From NCBI RefSeq assembly GCF_932526225.1, contig NC_064041.1, positions 10,710,813 to 10,770,812 on the forward strand: 60,000 nucleotides of DNA, in the 5' to 3' direction. Positions 35,156-49,000 of the stretch are shown one piece after another (the stretch's first letter is position 1; each line of letters starts with the position of its first letter). The stretch comes from Nematostella vectensis (Eukaryota > Cnidaria > Anthozoa > Actiniaria > Edwardsiidae). The notes beneath the pieces were generated by a model, which was not told where the DNA came from, searched no databases, and worked only from the letters and a program-made list of their open reading frames with translations. Position numbers and translations under genes: made by a program.

Positions 35156-35320
35156 AACGGCGTAGCCAGGATTTTTAACAGGAGGGGTCCCAAAAGGGGC
35201 CTTTTCTCCTGTGTTATCGATAGTCTCATTCATTTACTGTATTTTTGGCTGCTAGAAGGAGGGGAGGGGGAGGGGGTGGGGGGCGGGCCCCCTTGGCCAC
35301 GCCCCTGCCAAAATAAGGTT
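35156..35320. mobile_element. G-rich-armed MITE
   Basis: ggcgtagccaggatttttaa at the left pairs with ttggccacgcccctgcc at the right. It resembles the 17092 element in style but is a different sequence. Confidence 0.6.
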
Positions 35321-35481
35321 TATACCAGGTTTATATTACCTCGAGTTTGGGTCCTGGCAGAAAACACAAAGAGCCTGTGACGTGACAGGGCAACCAAGGT
35401 TGAGGATCTCCTGGTGAAAGCGGCTGATTGCTGACTGTAGGCTCAAAAATGGCTGAGGGGATGATGAGAGCTGCTCAATCG

Positions 35482-36843
35482 GTAACTGCAACACCCTGTA
35501 AGATAAAGCAGGGGTTATGCCGTAATCCCCTGACGTAATATATGGTTTATAGGCAACACCCTGTAAAATAAAGCAGGGTTATGCAGTAATCCCCCTGACG
35601 TAATACCATGGTTAATGTGCAACACCCTGTAAGATAAAGCAGGGGTTATGCAGTAATCCCCTGACGTAATACATGGTTTATAGGCAACACCCTGTAAAAT
35701 AAAGCAGGGTTATGCAGTAATCCCCCTGACGTAATACCATGGTTAATGTGCAACACCCTGTAAGATAAAGCAGGGGTTATGCCGTAATCCCCTGACGTAA
35801 TACATGGTTTATAGGCAACACCCTGTAAGATAAAGCAGGGGTTATGCAGTAATCCCGTGACGTAATATATGGTTTATAGGCAACGCCCTGTAAGGTAAAG
35901 CAGGGGTTATGTCGTTATCCCCTGACCTAATATATGGTTTATAGGCAACACCCTGTAAGATAAAGCAGGGTTATGCAGTAATCCCCTGACGTAATACATG
36001 GTTTATAGGCAACACCCTGTAAGATAAAGCAGGGGTTATGCTGTAATCCCCTGACGTAATACATGGTTTATAGGCAACACCCTGTAAGATAAAGCAGGGG
36101 TTATGCCGTAATCCCCTGACGTAATATATGGTTTATAGGCAACGCCCTGTAAGATAAAGCGGGGGTTATGCCGTAATCCCCTGACGTAATATATGGTTTA
36201 TAGGCAACACCCTGTAAGATAAAGCGGGGGTTATGCTGTAATCCCTTGACGTAATACATGGTTTATAGGCAACACCCTGTAAGATAAAGCAGGGGTTATG
36301 CCGTAATCCCCTGACGTAATATATGGTTTATAGGCAACGCCCTGTAAGATAAAGCGGGGGTTATGCCGTAATCCCCTGACGTAATATATGGTTTATAGGC
36401 AACACCCTGTAAGATAAAGCGGGGGTTATGCTGTAATCCCTTGACGTAATACATGGTTTATAGGCAACACCCTGTAAGATAAAGCAGGGGTTATGCTGTA
36501 ATCCCCTGACGTAATACATGGTTTATAGGCAACACCCTGTAAGATAAAGCAGGGGTTATGCCGTAATCCCCTGACGTAATATATGGTTTATAGGCAACGC
36601 CCTGTAAGATAAAGCGGGGGTTATGCTGTAATCCCTTGACGTAATATATGGTTAATGTGCAACGCCCTGCAAGATAAAGCAGGGGTTATGTCGTTATCCC
36701 CTAACGTAATATATGGTTGATGTGCAACACCCTGTAAGATAAAGCAGGGGTTATGCTGTAATCTCCTAACGTAATATATGGTTGACAGACAACACCATGT
36801 AAGATAAAGCAGGGGTTATGCTGTAATCCCCTAACGTAATAAT
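35482..36843. repeat. 65-nt minisatellite, about 20 units, between QTRT1 and SWT1
   Basis: The unit contains caacaccctgtaagataaag, caggggttatgccgtaatcc and cctgacgtaatatatggttt. Most units carry TGACGTAA, which resembles a bZIP (CREB/ATF-type) binding site, and a palindrome-like aggggttatg/taatcccct hairpin. There is no coding potential. Confidence 0.95.
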
Positions 36844-36945
36844 AATCGTTGATATGAACTCATCGGTGTTGACTAGGCTAAATAATACTGTCAATTCAAG
36901 CATTTTACTGTCAAGTCAAGCATTTTTTGTTTGCCATAAGTGCAG

Positions 36946-36976
36946 CCCCCCACCCCCCCCCCCCCCCCCCCCCACC
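36946..36976. repeat. Poly-C tract downstream of SWT1
   Basis: About 24 C residues interrupted once by A, just past the SWT1 stop codon. Run length in such tracts is often misassembled. Confidence 0.9.
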
Positions 36977-37021
36977 GGTTTCTGTGTTTGAAAAACACGG
37001 GTAAAAGCTTCGTATGAATAC

Positions 37022-40000
37022 TCACAGTTGCAGAGCTGAGACCAGGGAGCTCAGACAAGGTGCAAGTCTGTTGAGAAAGGTGATCGCCTCTTCCTTGGTT
37101 GGCTTTGGGAGGTTTTCTAGGCTCAGTGGTATGTTGTGGGGGTAAGAAAGCGCATTGAAGATCTGTGCACTGATGAAGACAACAGTTTAAGCAAACACTT
37201 CTTACCGTGAGATATTCATAGTGGTGCAGCTGTGTTGGTCTATCTATAGAGCCACCATTCACAAACCATACTAGGTGGCCAACGAAAGTCACCAGTGTAA
37301 GGGATAATATTTTATAGTCTTGTAGGTGTTTTATAGTCTCTATGTTCATTTTATCAGGGTTTTCCTTCAAACAATCTTAGGAAAACACAGTCGTTTTCGT
37401 GTACTGTTCCAAATACAAATGAAGATAGAGCAATTTCATTGGTTAATATGCAAGCATTTGGAACAACACATGAAAGGGTGGAGTTTGTTCTAGGCCTTAT
37501 TTTCACTGTAAATTGCTGTCTTACTTAAGTCTGTGCCATAACAAGTGCAAGATTGCCAATCCAAAAGTGTTTTTTTTTGCATTCTTATTAACAAAGGGTG
37601 TGTTTTTTCCTATCATTCTGGAATGGGAATGGTTGGTAGGGATGTTCAGAATGGCATTCAAGTCATTCTGCTACAGGTAGTAGAATGGGTAGAATGGCCT
37701 TCATTCCATTCCGCAATGGGAATGTGGGATAAACGAACGCATGCTTTTTTCTATTCTAATCATTTTCATTCCGGAATCACGAGTAAAAACAACGCCCCCT
37801 AATTTTAAAGGTGAAAATTGTAGCAGGAATTGCACTGTAATTAAAGATAAAACATTTTTTTGGCTCCTTACCACAATGAAAACAAAAAATCGATGGGTGG
37901 GTCAAACAAGCCTCTCTACTGGTCCCACTTTTGTGTTTCACACTAAGACTTGCCACTGTAGGATACTGCATAACAGTCTTCGACCCCTTTCTGGGGAAAG
38001 CCTATAGGAAGTACCTGAATTGATTGACAGCGTTCCAAATGACGTCAAAAGCAGACAGCACATCCTCATAAGGCTTCCGTATAGAGACAGTGTTGATCTC
38101 GCCATGAATACTTCCAGATGCGATGCTGGCAGTCTCATCTGAGCTAGGCGTAGACTAGGATAACAAAAGGATAATAGTTGTGTGAAGTGGTAGAATACAC
38201 AAAAGAACGAAAGCTATGACACTGGAGCAAGGCATGGAAGGGTTCTAAGCCTTACTAATACTTGGTCAAAAAATAAGTTCTAAGGTATTGTATTTTTTGA
38301 TAGGACAGACAAGTGGGAAACACATTACACTCATTTCTATCAAAACAGCTTATAGAGTCACTGTCAGACGCCATGTTTGGCATGATTACAAGAAAGCATC
38401 CATTCCTATCAGCTAATTTTGGAAAGCTATTTTAATATCTTCTCTGGAATTGGGTCAATAAAGTATAACATCTGGTTTTCAGATGGCTATTTTCCTAATC
38501 ATTCACATTATTTGTCTTCCAGCAAGGAATGAAAAAACACAATGGTGATTCTGACTCTGCAGGGCCTACCCCTTCACCCAGAATCACACTGCTAGTCTCA
38601 GTCTGTGACTGGGGCATGGCAGGCGGAAGGGCATGGTAGATAGGCTTGGCCTGAATGGCAGCTTGTGAGGTGACTGGGTTGGGAGGTGGGGATGGTTCTT
38701 TGGAGTCTTCACACTTCTTCTTCAGTACATGGATGGCGGCTACACACTTTGTTACAGCTCCATTGTAGCTGGATCTCTGGGCAAAGGCGCCCATGAGGGA
38801 CTGACTTGTCAGAAGCAGCTTGGAAGCATTGGCAATACAGCCTGGGACACCTAGAAATATCTCAACAGTCAACTAACAATGGCATGGTATAACTAGATAG
38901 ACTACAGACAAGCAGGAGAAAAACTAGATGGTCTGCGTATAGACAGTTATAAATCAACACAAGGTTGACAAGGTATGTTGGATGCCTGTGAAACAGAGTA
39001 GTTGCACTGATGTTTCAAGCATTAGCTCTTCGTCGTTGAAATGACTATTGAATCCATCTTTGACATGCATCCTTTTTAAGACTTCAATTTTCAATACCAG
39101 TGTAGACTGGCACAATATAACCCTTTGTTGTGACAACCTAAATAAATTTATCAAAGCATAGTCTAATCTATGGTAGCAATTCTTAACATTTATTTGTTAT
39201 TTTCGAAGGCCATTAGAAAACTTTTCCTGAAGTTTAAGGCCTTAAAAGGCCTTAGGAATGCAAAATATTTTTGTTGCTTAGAGAAACCATCAAGGTAGGT
39301 TAAATAGGTAATCCACTAATAATAGATAATCAAATGGAGTTGTTCGTTTTCATAAATTCATAAAATACATTACATAAAAACAAAACAAACATAAAAATAG
39401 AAAAACCTAAGATTAGCAATTTTTTATCTGGGCTTAGGCACTTATCTAAGGTTAAGTTAATCAGCCTTTTTAGAACTAGCCCCTGGGATATTTCAGAGCC
39501 CCAAAATCTAAACATGTTACCTTTATGAGGGTCAAAGAGTTTCTTGAGATCCTTGACAGTAGGATGCATGCTTCTTTTGATGACATCTCCAAACACAGCA
39601 ATCCAGTGCCTGAAACAAACCACCACCAACAAACCACCTTGAGTAACATGAAGCAAGGGAGCACAGCAAAATGCATTCCTATTTAATGCACGTTTGATAT
39701 TAATTACAAAAATCAACGCGTCATGTGTGTTTGTTTTGTAAGGGGAGTTATCAGTTGCGCTGTTGGGGGTGTGGGGCTTGGATTATGAAGTGGATTATGT
39801 TTGTCAACAGGGTCTTTGTTCGAAGATATCTGGTACGCGTAGTGTCGTCACGAAGTGCCGACGAAAGGAAAGGATTCTGGCAATATACGAATAAAGACCC
39901 TGCTGACAAACACACATGACGCCTTGATTTTAAATATCAATCTTGCCTTAAAAGGAATGCATTTTGCGATGCTCCCTTGCATGAACCCTTAGTTAGGGTA

Positions 40001-43000
40001 CAATAATTATGAATGCAGTATTACATGTCAATTGTGTGCTTCCAGTGAGGATTACTATGGATTATTAATGTTTCTACCCACTTGTCTATAATGTGAAGAA
40101 GGTCCTGTAGAGTCCATGGTGGCTTGATACATACTATGGCCTCCCTAATCAAAAAATTAATGTTCTTTAGTTATTATGTAATTCTTTCTTTAAATAAAAA
40201 TAATAATGTTCGAAACAGTAATAATTGAACCTCTATTAAATGGCCACCCTCTATTCAAGAGACACTAAGATCCTTACCACAAGTGTTCGTAAGCCGCTCT
40301 CATCTCAGTCTCAACGATGACAGCAAGTCCCTCTCTCATGATGCATTGAAGCTCACAGACAATATCATCAGCCTAAAATGTATGAAGAGACATGGTACAG
40401 CAGATTCCACAACCCTCATACTATTTTCATAGAATTGTCTACATTTGACAATGAAAGCTTGTCTGCAAGGAGAATACAAGTTATTACATTGCAAAAGATA
40501 AATTCTAACTTGTCTAAGACTCCTAAGATATACATAGTCAGCTTAGCAGCCTTAAGCAAATTCAGACATAGCCCAAAAATTGAAAAGAAACTAATTACCA
40601 ACCCACTCTCAACATATACTGTATCTTACAGATTGTCTCTCTTCACAGAGGACTTCTAGAGATTTACAGAAAACTACAGACATATATAAGGAGAATTGCT
40701 CAAAGCTTACAAAAGGCAATTTAAGTGCATGCCAATTCTTCAAAGAATTTTAAATGAAAGAAGCTAGAAGGTGATTTAGCTGTTGGAAAACCACAGTAAC
40801 AAATTCTACACTTAAAAAGGTTTTCAGAACTGTGGTGTTTCTCTATCCATGCTCTTATATCACTACCCCTGCACAGATAACCAATCTTGCTTTATTATTC
40901 AGCCAGTTATTCACTCCTCTCCTCCTCCCAGGCCCTTGAGCAGCCAAACAAAGTGGAATATGGCATAACCACCATTCATACCAGCACCAGTGCCTTACTT
41001 ACCTTGGCTCGACGTTCAGCAAGCACCTCTTGTGCTTTTAGCTCATCATAATAATCTGTTTGATAATAGCATTATGATTACTTCTACAGTTATATCATGA
41101 CAATGACCATGTTATAGCCTGCACATATTGTGACTTAAAGAGCCCTTGCCAGCCACACCTTTGTTATTGCTTTCATTTAATTCTTGAAGAGGCATTATGT
41201 GTTAAAATCTCGAAATAACCATCAAAAAATAAAGTTTAAAACTGTATTCAGCAAATTCAACCGAAAATATCGCATTGGCTTCCCCAAATCAGCCGATGGA
41301 AATGGATGCTTTCTCGCGCTTGGTACTTTGCTAGGATGACAAGATAGCGGCTGACAGGGGTTATTTAAGAGTTTCCAGTACCTGAAAAATAATCAGCCCT
41401 GACAACAATCTCTTTGTTCTTGAACATGTCACGCAAGCCATCAATAAGGTTCTGTTGAAGGCAAGGGAGTGAGGATAAATCAAACTTGTAAAGTGGAACG
41501 TCCTGTCTTCATTACAAAGTCAAATAGTGTGTGAATAAAACACAGAAGGTGACCTCAGTAAAACTATTACAGACCAAAATATTTTCTGTGGGAAACACCT
41601 GCTTTGCCTAATGCATAGCAAGGCAGTAAGTAACAACATTACTGTGTCCCTAGCCAAGTGTACAAGTACGTACATGTGAGCGGAAAGCTCTGACACCATT
41701 GATCATCGCCTTACTACAGAGGTTCTGGTCATTCGAGAACAGGACAGCATTACCATTGGAGGCTATAGAGAGAAACATGGTAAGAATGTTTTAAGGAGAT
41801 TCAATACAGTTTCCCGAATCTCAAACCTTCTGGTCAATCACAACTTGTATCTTCTGCTACAGGGATCGGACAATCAAACTAATTGGCCATGCAATGTAGC
41901 TAGGGATGAACTTTATGAAAATGTAACATTTGTTTACATTGCTGTTTCTATGGTAATGGAACAGTGAACTTGTTAAATTCATTATACGCGAAGTGCTGTT
42001 CACTACAGGGAAATTTTTAACAAAAAAGCTATAGGACATTGTAAATGAGACCTTGGTCGACACTATAAGAGGAATTCTGAGATATTGGCGTATTTTTATT
42101 TTGAGTCACTCTGTTATTTACCTACTTTGAAATTCGCCCCTGAAAAAAATTTATATTCAACCAAGGATTTTTTTTACCATTGTTATTAAGCTACCTCTTA
42201 TTTTTAATAACCTATCAAAAATGAAAGCAATCGGTTTTGTTGATCGTAAGCTTTAGGGGCCATTCCTGGGACTATTAATACTTTCAAAATTAAGAAATTG
42301 AACTTTTTGCTTTTTAGCTGCCATGTAAAATTTCGCCGATTAATTTTTTTATTGTTTTCGTAGAATAAATTTAGATATTGAGAAACATTCGGGTTAACTT
42401 TGAGCTTCATTGAAGGGTTGTACGTAAACAATTAGATTTTTTGAAAATGGGCATTTCAAGTGCGACTTTGCGCTTGCTCTTTGTTTAGACAAATTGCTTC
42501 GTCTCATGTATTGTTGATTTCATTTCACCTGTGATTGCTTCTAAACTTCTGAATGGTCATTTATCAGATCTTTTTCTTCTTTACGTGAATAGTAAAGATA
42601 TTTCCGTTTAAAAATGCTTTAAATAATACTAGAGGAAAAAAAGAGGAAGGCAGGTTAGGCTAGCTGCATAAGGAAGGGACGTCTCTGTGCAAGATTAATC
42701 TACTATTTAACCAGTATTGCACCATAGCTTATTCAATGAAAGAAAGATTGCAATCATTTTTATAAAGCACCACTTATAAAGTATTACTCATTTAGAGCAA
42801 TAACTAATTATTACTATCATTTACCACTCCTATGGCACATAATTGTCTGTATTGTACTACAAGTATCAAATAAATACCACCCTTGTATAGCATCTACAGT
42901 GCAGATTTGATTTGAAAAACAGATTTAATATAACAAATTGTAAAGGACAAAACGCATGTCAGCTAAAACCAATCACTGACAATTTCTTTCCCAGTATGGA

Positions 43001-46000
43001 GTCCTTAGGTCTTCTTAAAAGTAAGTGATTAATTTAGGAGAATGTTTAGCCCAGACCAAAATATTCTCTAAGGGGAACCCTGGCTCTAGTACCTTTCATC
43101 TGGAACATGAGACAACAGTGCAGGATTCTGTCATCATTACTTTCCTCAGGGAGATCACTTACATGCTCCAAGGACTAGAAACATGGAAAGACCTTTAGCA
43201 TTAGGGTGAGAAGGTAGGCAAATAGCATCATGGTGAGAGAGGACGAAGGGAGACAAATAGCATTATGGCGAGAGAGGGAGAAGGGAGAGATATAGCATCA
43301 TAGTGAGATAGGGAGAAGATAGAGATATAGCATCATAGTGAGATAGGGAGAAGATAGAGATATAGCATCATAGTGAGATAGGGAGAAGAGAGAGATATAG
43401 CATCATGGTGAGATAGGGAGAAGGGAGAGATATAGCATCATAGTGAGATAGGGAGAAGGGAGAGATATAGCATCATAGTGAGATAGGGAGAAGAGAGAGA
43501 TATAGCATCATGGTGAGATAGGGAGAAGAGAGAGATATAGCATCACGGTGAGAGAGGGAGAAAAGAGAGATATAGCATCATAGTGAGATAGGGAGAAGAG
43601 AGAGATATAGCATCATAGTGAGATAGGGAGAAGATAGAGATATAGCATCATGGTGAGAGAGGGAGAAGATAGAGATATAGCATCATAGTGAGATAGGGAG
43701 AAGATAGAGATATAGCATCATAGTGAGATAGGGAGAAGAGAGAGATATAGCATCATAGTGAGATAGGGAGAAGATAGAGATATAGCATCATGGTGAGAGA
43801 GGGAGAAGATAGAGATATAGCATCATAGTGAGATAGGGAGAAGAGAGAGATATAGCATCATAGTGAGATAGGGAGAAGATAGAGATATAGCATCATGGTG
43901 AGAGAGGGAGAAGATAGAGATATAGCATCATAGTGAGATAGGGAGAAGATAGAGATATAGCATCATAGTGAGATAGGGAGAAGAGAGAGATATAGCATCA
44001 TAGTGAGATAGGGAGAAAGGGAGAGAGGGAGAAAGGAGGCAAATATGACAATCCATTTAAGACCATCAATGTCTGGCCTTGACATTGCTGGAGTTTTTTT
44101 TATTTCCTTGTATGCAAATGATTACAGGGCTTTCATTAACTTTCAGAGTAAGCAATGGAGATTGATAAGTAGGGGGTGGAAGTTATTTTATCTTTTTAGT
44201 TCAAATAAAACTTATGTCGAATTTTTTAAAAAAAGTAGCCAGCACTCAGTGGGAAATAGCCGGCACTTCTGCCGGCTGCCGGGGCCTAATGAAACACCTG
44301 GATTAATACCAATAAACCATGATCTCACCTCAGCTAGTGTCTGTCCTCGAATACGTGGATGATTGGCTTCAAAACAAGAATGAAGAAACCTTACAGCTTG
44401 CCTTGCCTGAGCATCAACTCCTCTTTGGCTCTCCTGGTTCAACATAAACAAATAATAAAATTGAAATAAAATAAATTCATAGAAATAGATAGAATGATGA
44501 AATACTGAATCAGTATACATATTTCATTGGAATTTTTAAAAGAATGAGCTTATTGCAGTAACAAATCTTATGGTGATGTTAAACAGCAGTTAAATTATAG
44601 TTTACTAAAAAAGTGTACTTTTTATGTTCACTGACGTAAACTCTGAACATCATTTAGTTTCAGTGGGCAGGTAGTTAAGCAAGAATACCTAAATTTCATT
44701 TGAAAAGGATAATAAACACAATGTGTGTAAGCTTTTGGCAACTTTTCCTGCTTTCATAAGATGAAGCATAGGGCTAACATAAATAAGACCACACTTCAAT
44801 ATTGGTAGGCATATCAGGAAATATCTAATGACCTTGTTTTCAGCATTGATTATTTTTCCTTTCCTGAATTTCCATGAATCACTCTGCAAAATGAAAAGCA
44901 TAAATCAACACTGATAATTACTGCCCCAATAAAAATGAAGTATTTTTGGTAAAAAAATAAAACTTGTCTGTTGAAAGCAAGCAAAAATGAACAACGCTTG
45001 ATTGACACATTGAAGCATAATAATTTTGTTTTGAACTTGGTACTTGGAAAAAGTGTTCATTAATGGTGTCATGAATTCTGAATGACAAGTAATGTGTAAA
45101 TCACATGAGAAGTGCATTTAATGTTAAAGCTACTTATATACTAATAAGATAATTACATTTTGTAATACTCTACCTTCAACGAGTCCAGTTCCTGCATAAC
45201 AATCCATGGTACAATCAACACAGGGCGACCAACACCTATACACACAAAAAACTTCAATTATTGATAGTTTCAGACACTGAGCTTTGTCAGACCAAATCCA
45301 GTTTTACAAATATACTTTCAAATCTTTCTTAAAACAATCAGGACGTCATCATTCCAGACATCTCTAAATGGTTCTTACCTTCAATCGGGAAATCCTTAAG
45401 TTCTGTGATAAACTTTAAGTGGGACAAGAGAATGTTTGTGTCCAGTATAATATACAGTACATCCTAGAAGAAATTTCAAATGTGATGGATGAATGTGAGG
45501 ATATGATTTGGAATGGGGAAAACGGCTGCAATGTCCACATGATGAATCATCATAATTTCTCATTCATCTAATTAGTGTTAGTCATTTGGCTTTATCATAC
45601 AATAGTCAATGTAAGTCAATAGGCAAGGCTTTTAATTAGCAAACATAAGTTTGCTCAGAACAGAAAAACAGATAGGTATATTTTAAGTACATTCCTTCAT
45701 TTCGGTCATTATCAGCATACTACTGCATGCAACCAAGTATGACAGTTTACCTTGATAATCTAAACTTAACAATCATAAAAAAAATCCTCAAACATTTACA
45801 GCTGACAGGTCTTGTAGTTGTGTTCCTTTGGCAAGGCAAAGTCAAGGTATTACAACTATGAAGTTCACAATACTTACACTATAGCAATGCTCTGGCTTTG
45901 TCTTAGAACTGTCTGAAGCAATCTGTGATGAAGAATCACAATAAAGTGCACTGGTTAGTCCACAAGTCTAACAGCAAGGGCCTTCAGTTCACTCTCCGCA

Positions 46001-49000
46001 CCACAGGAAACCCACTCCAGGCAGCAACCTCCCTAAGAGACTCAGTCGTCCCTTATGCAAATATTCCAGTGGGCGTTGACCTACAGTATGACGTCACAGG
46101 CGGAGGAAGGACTGGGCTGAGTATTGCCCCGGATGTGCGCATGAAATTAAGGCTTCTCAGGTTCTCCATCAAATTAGAGCTAAAAGAGATTCTCGACGAA
46201 ATCCCAGCTGCAGCTCCGAAACTTGAGAAAGATCACAGAAACTGGCTGAGAACTATTTTAGAACTCAGTCAACTTGTGAAGACAGCTACAAACGCGATAA
46301 ATTCCTACAAAGGTATTGCAAATAAAGGAGAACCCGTCCTTAAATCCGTCAAAAGTATGCAAGATGGACTGTCTAGATTATCAGGGATGTGCATATTTCA
46401 CCAGCCAACTATCATTGTCAACAACTTCAAAAAAACATCTAAACAGTGATTATTTAAAATACTTGCCTGCTCATGGTTGACAACAAATGAATGACGCACT
46501 TCTTGGAGCTAGAACACAAATTAACACAATTTGGAATAAAACAGGAGTGAGGGTTGTCCAATACATGGGCTTATGCATAGCCTTGCTTGGAGGGTATTAG
46601 AAAAAGAGGTAAAAAAATGGAGGGAACAATGCCATGCATCAGTTTGTCACAGGAGTGGGAATTTGAACAATGACACCTAGGTTGGATGGAGAAAATGTGA
46701 GAGGGTGGTGGTAAGAAAGGTGTAAAATATGGAAGAGGAAGCAGCAAGGTTAAACATACATACAAATGTATGTGGACTAGTAATGACTTTGTAGTAAACT
46801 TGCGAACAGCAGTTTTATTGTGAACTTATGTTTAAGAACAGTATTATAGCTTTATATGGATTCTTGGTGTGTTTTGTACCCTACTGGCTTCTGTACCAGC
46901 ATAAAAACTCATGTCTGACTAAATCTCCTCACCAGCCAGGTTTTTCAAATTTCCCTCCCCTTTCCTAAGAAGAAATCTCTGTAATACAACAAGGGGAGAA
47001 GAGAAGAAACCTACCATAACATATAGCTGATTTAAAAAAGAAAAAGACATTTCCAATGATAAAAGATTTCATGACCCATGTTGTATACAGTTGATTGACA
47101 AAATGTCCCGGGGGGGGGGGGGGGGGGAGGAGGGGGGGACTCTCCAGAAAAGTAGACGGGGGTGATAGACCTATCTTTTAGGGTATAAAATTCTTACCAA
47201 CTGCTATCTCTTAGGGTGTGTTTTAGGATTTTTCCGATTCTGCTATATTTTAGGGTGTCTCATGCTAAATGGTGGCCCTATCAGTTGAAACATATTTTAC
47301 AATAAACCACAAGTCAACTGATCAGTTAATACTTTCAACTTTTTTGTCGGTAACATAACAATACAGGATCTGTAAGCCAATTAAAACGAGCATTGTTTTT
47401 TAATCTCTCAGGGTTAAAAATTCCTTCAGCCATACCCAATGTGCTATCTCTTAGGGGTAAGAATTGTTGTTGACCACGCCCTTAGTGCTATCCCTTAGGA
47501 TTAAAATTGATTTTGCTGTCGAGCACCCCCGTCTGTTTTTCTAAAAGTCCCCCCCCTGGCCAAAATGTCCTTCACAACAAGCTTCGAGACTACGCGACAA
47601 GCTTGCGTGTAAGCATGGGTAAAAAACACTGAAGTGCCACCAGAAAACTTCAAGCTTAGAGGTGGCTGATACAGTATATGTAGCAAGGCACTTCTGCGGT
47701 TTTTACCTATGGTTACATGCGAGCTTGTCGTGTAGTCGTGAAGCCGGTTGACGAAAACGTTTTCTCATTGACTGTATTAATATCAGGTGTGAAACAGTGG
47801 ACTGTGTTTAAGGAAAAAATCAAATATGAAGCAATTTCTTTTTATATCTAATGTGTCTCGTGAAATTCAGAACATTGGAAATCTCTTTTTTGAGGTGGAC
47901 AAGATTTTCTAGATGCTTCTGTTAGTAGTGTATGTATCACCCTGGCTCACCTCTCTCATTATCGACTCCTGCAGCTCTTCACAGTTATCCACCTCCATGT
48001 CAATAGTGTCATCATATCCACTGTCGTGCTGCCCAACTTGCTCGTTGACCCTCAGGGGACTATAGAAAAAGTTGCCACTTGACATACTTCCTCCGCTGAC
48101 CACATCAACTTGAGGTGTACTGTGCATGCCAGTAAGCTGACCCGAAAGGCAAGTAGGTATCTGAAACTGGCCAGCACCAGTAATGGGTGTGCTCTCCATG
48201 GGAGCATGCAACTCAGATTTGAGTGGTTTACTTGGAGAAGACACCACAACGTCGACATTCATCGGTACACTCCTCTTAGCAACGTACTCAAGCTTCCCTT
48301 GGTTTTGTGACACATCTTTTGTATCACTAAGGCTTTGAGTATCAATAACTTGGTTGCCCTGGTTATTCTGGTTACCATGAGTACAATATTCCTGACTATT
48401 AATTTCACGGCTATGGTTACCATGGTTATTAGGTACCTGTGCAGCTTGTATCTTTGTATTGGGAGATGTGGTCCCATTAATAGTAGGGCCTTGATTATGG
48501 CTGCCATGGTTACTGGTTATGTGAGCCTTAGACTTATGTCCACTAGAAGTTGGAGCTTTCTGGGTTAACTGTCCAAAGGGTGTGAATCCTATCGGCAGAG
48601 AAGTGGGTGATATAGAGTTCGCTCTACTTCCGGATGAGAATGTCCTAACATGACCTTTAGAAGAGGTATCAGTCTCTCTACTTCCAGCTGAAAAAGTCCT
48701 GATGCGACCTTTATGTGCACTGTTACTTTGCAAGTTCTTCTGCAAAACAGTATCATTTGGGGATTGTACAGATTGTCTTTCATCTTTCTTTTGGTGATTT
48801 ATTCTCCCAGAAAATATTGGTTGTTTTTCTGCAGCCTCTGGAACCTTTTTGACAGAACTTTTTTCTCTCTTTTTATGGTCTGGTCCCCCACTTATGTTAC
48901 TCCCAGCATCATTTGGTTCAAAGGAGTTATCAACACTAGACAACCAGTTAGCAATATGACAGGCCCTGGTTTTACTACAAGAGATCTCTGCAGGTATCTG

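Noticed and set aside
29389-36843. Regular repeats considered as CRISPR arrays
   Set aside because: There are no unique spacers between repeats; units are directly tandem, and the genes around them are eukaryotic.
36891-37370. 159-codon minus-strand frame containing ENPDKMNIETIKHL
   Set aside because: The last SWT1 exon fits in another frame here (37169-37022, phase-compatible and ending in TGA). Including the upstream part breaks the phase from exon 38154-38015.
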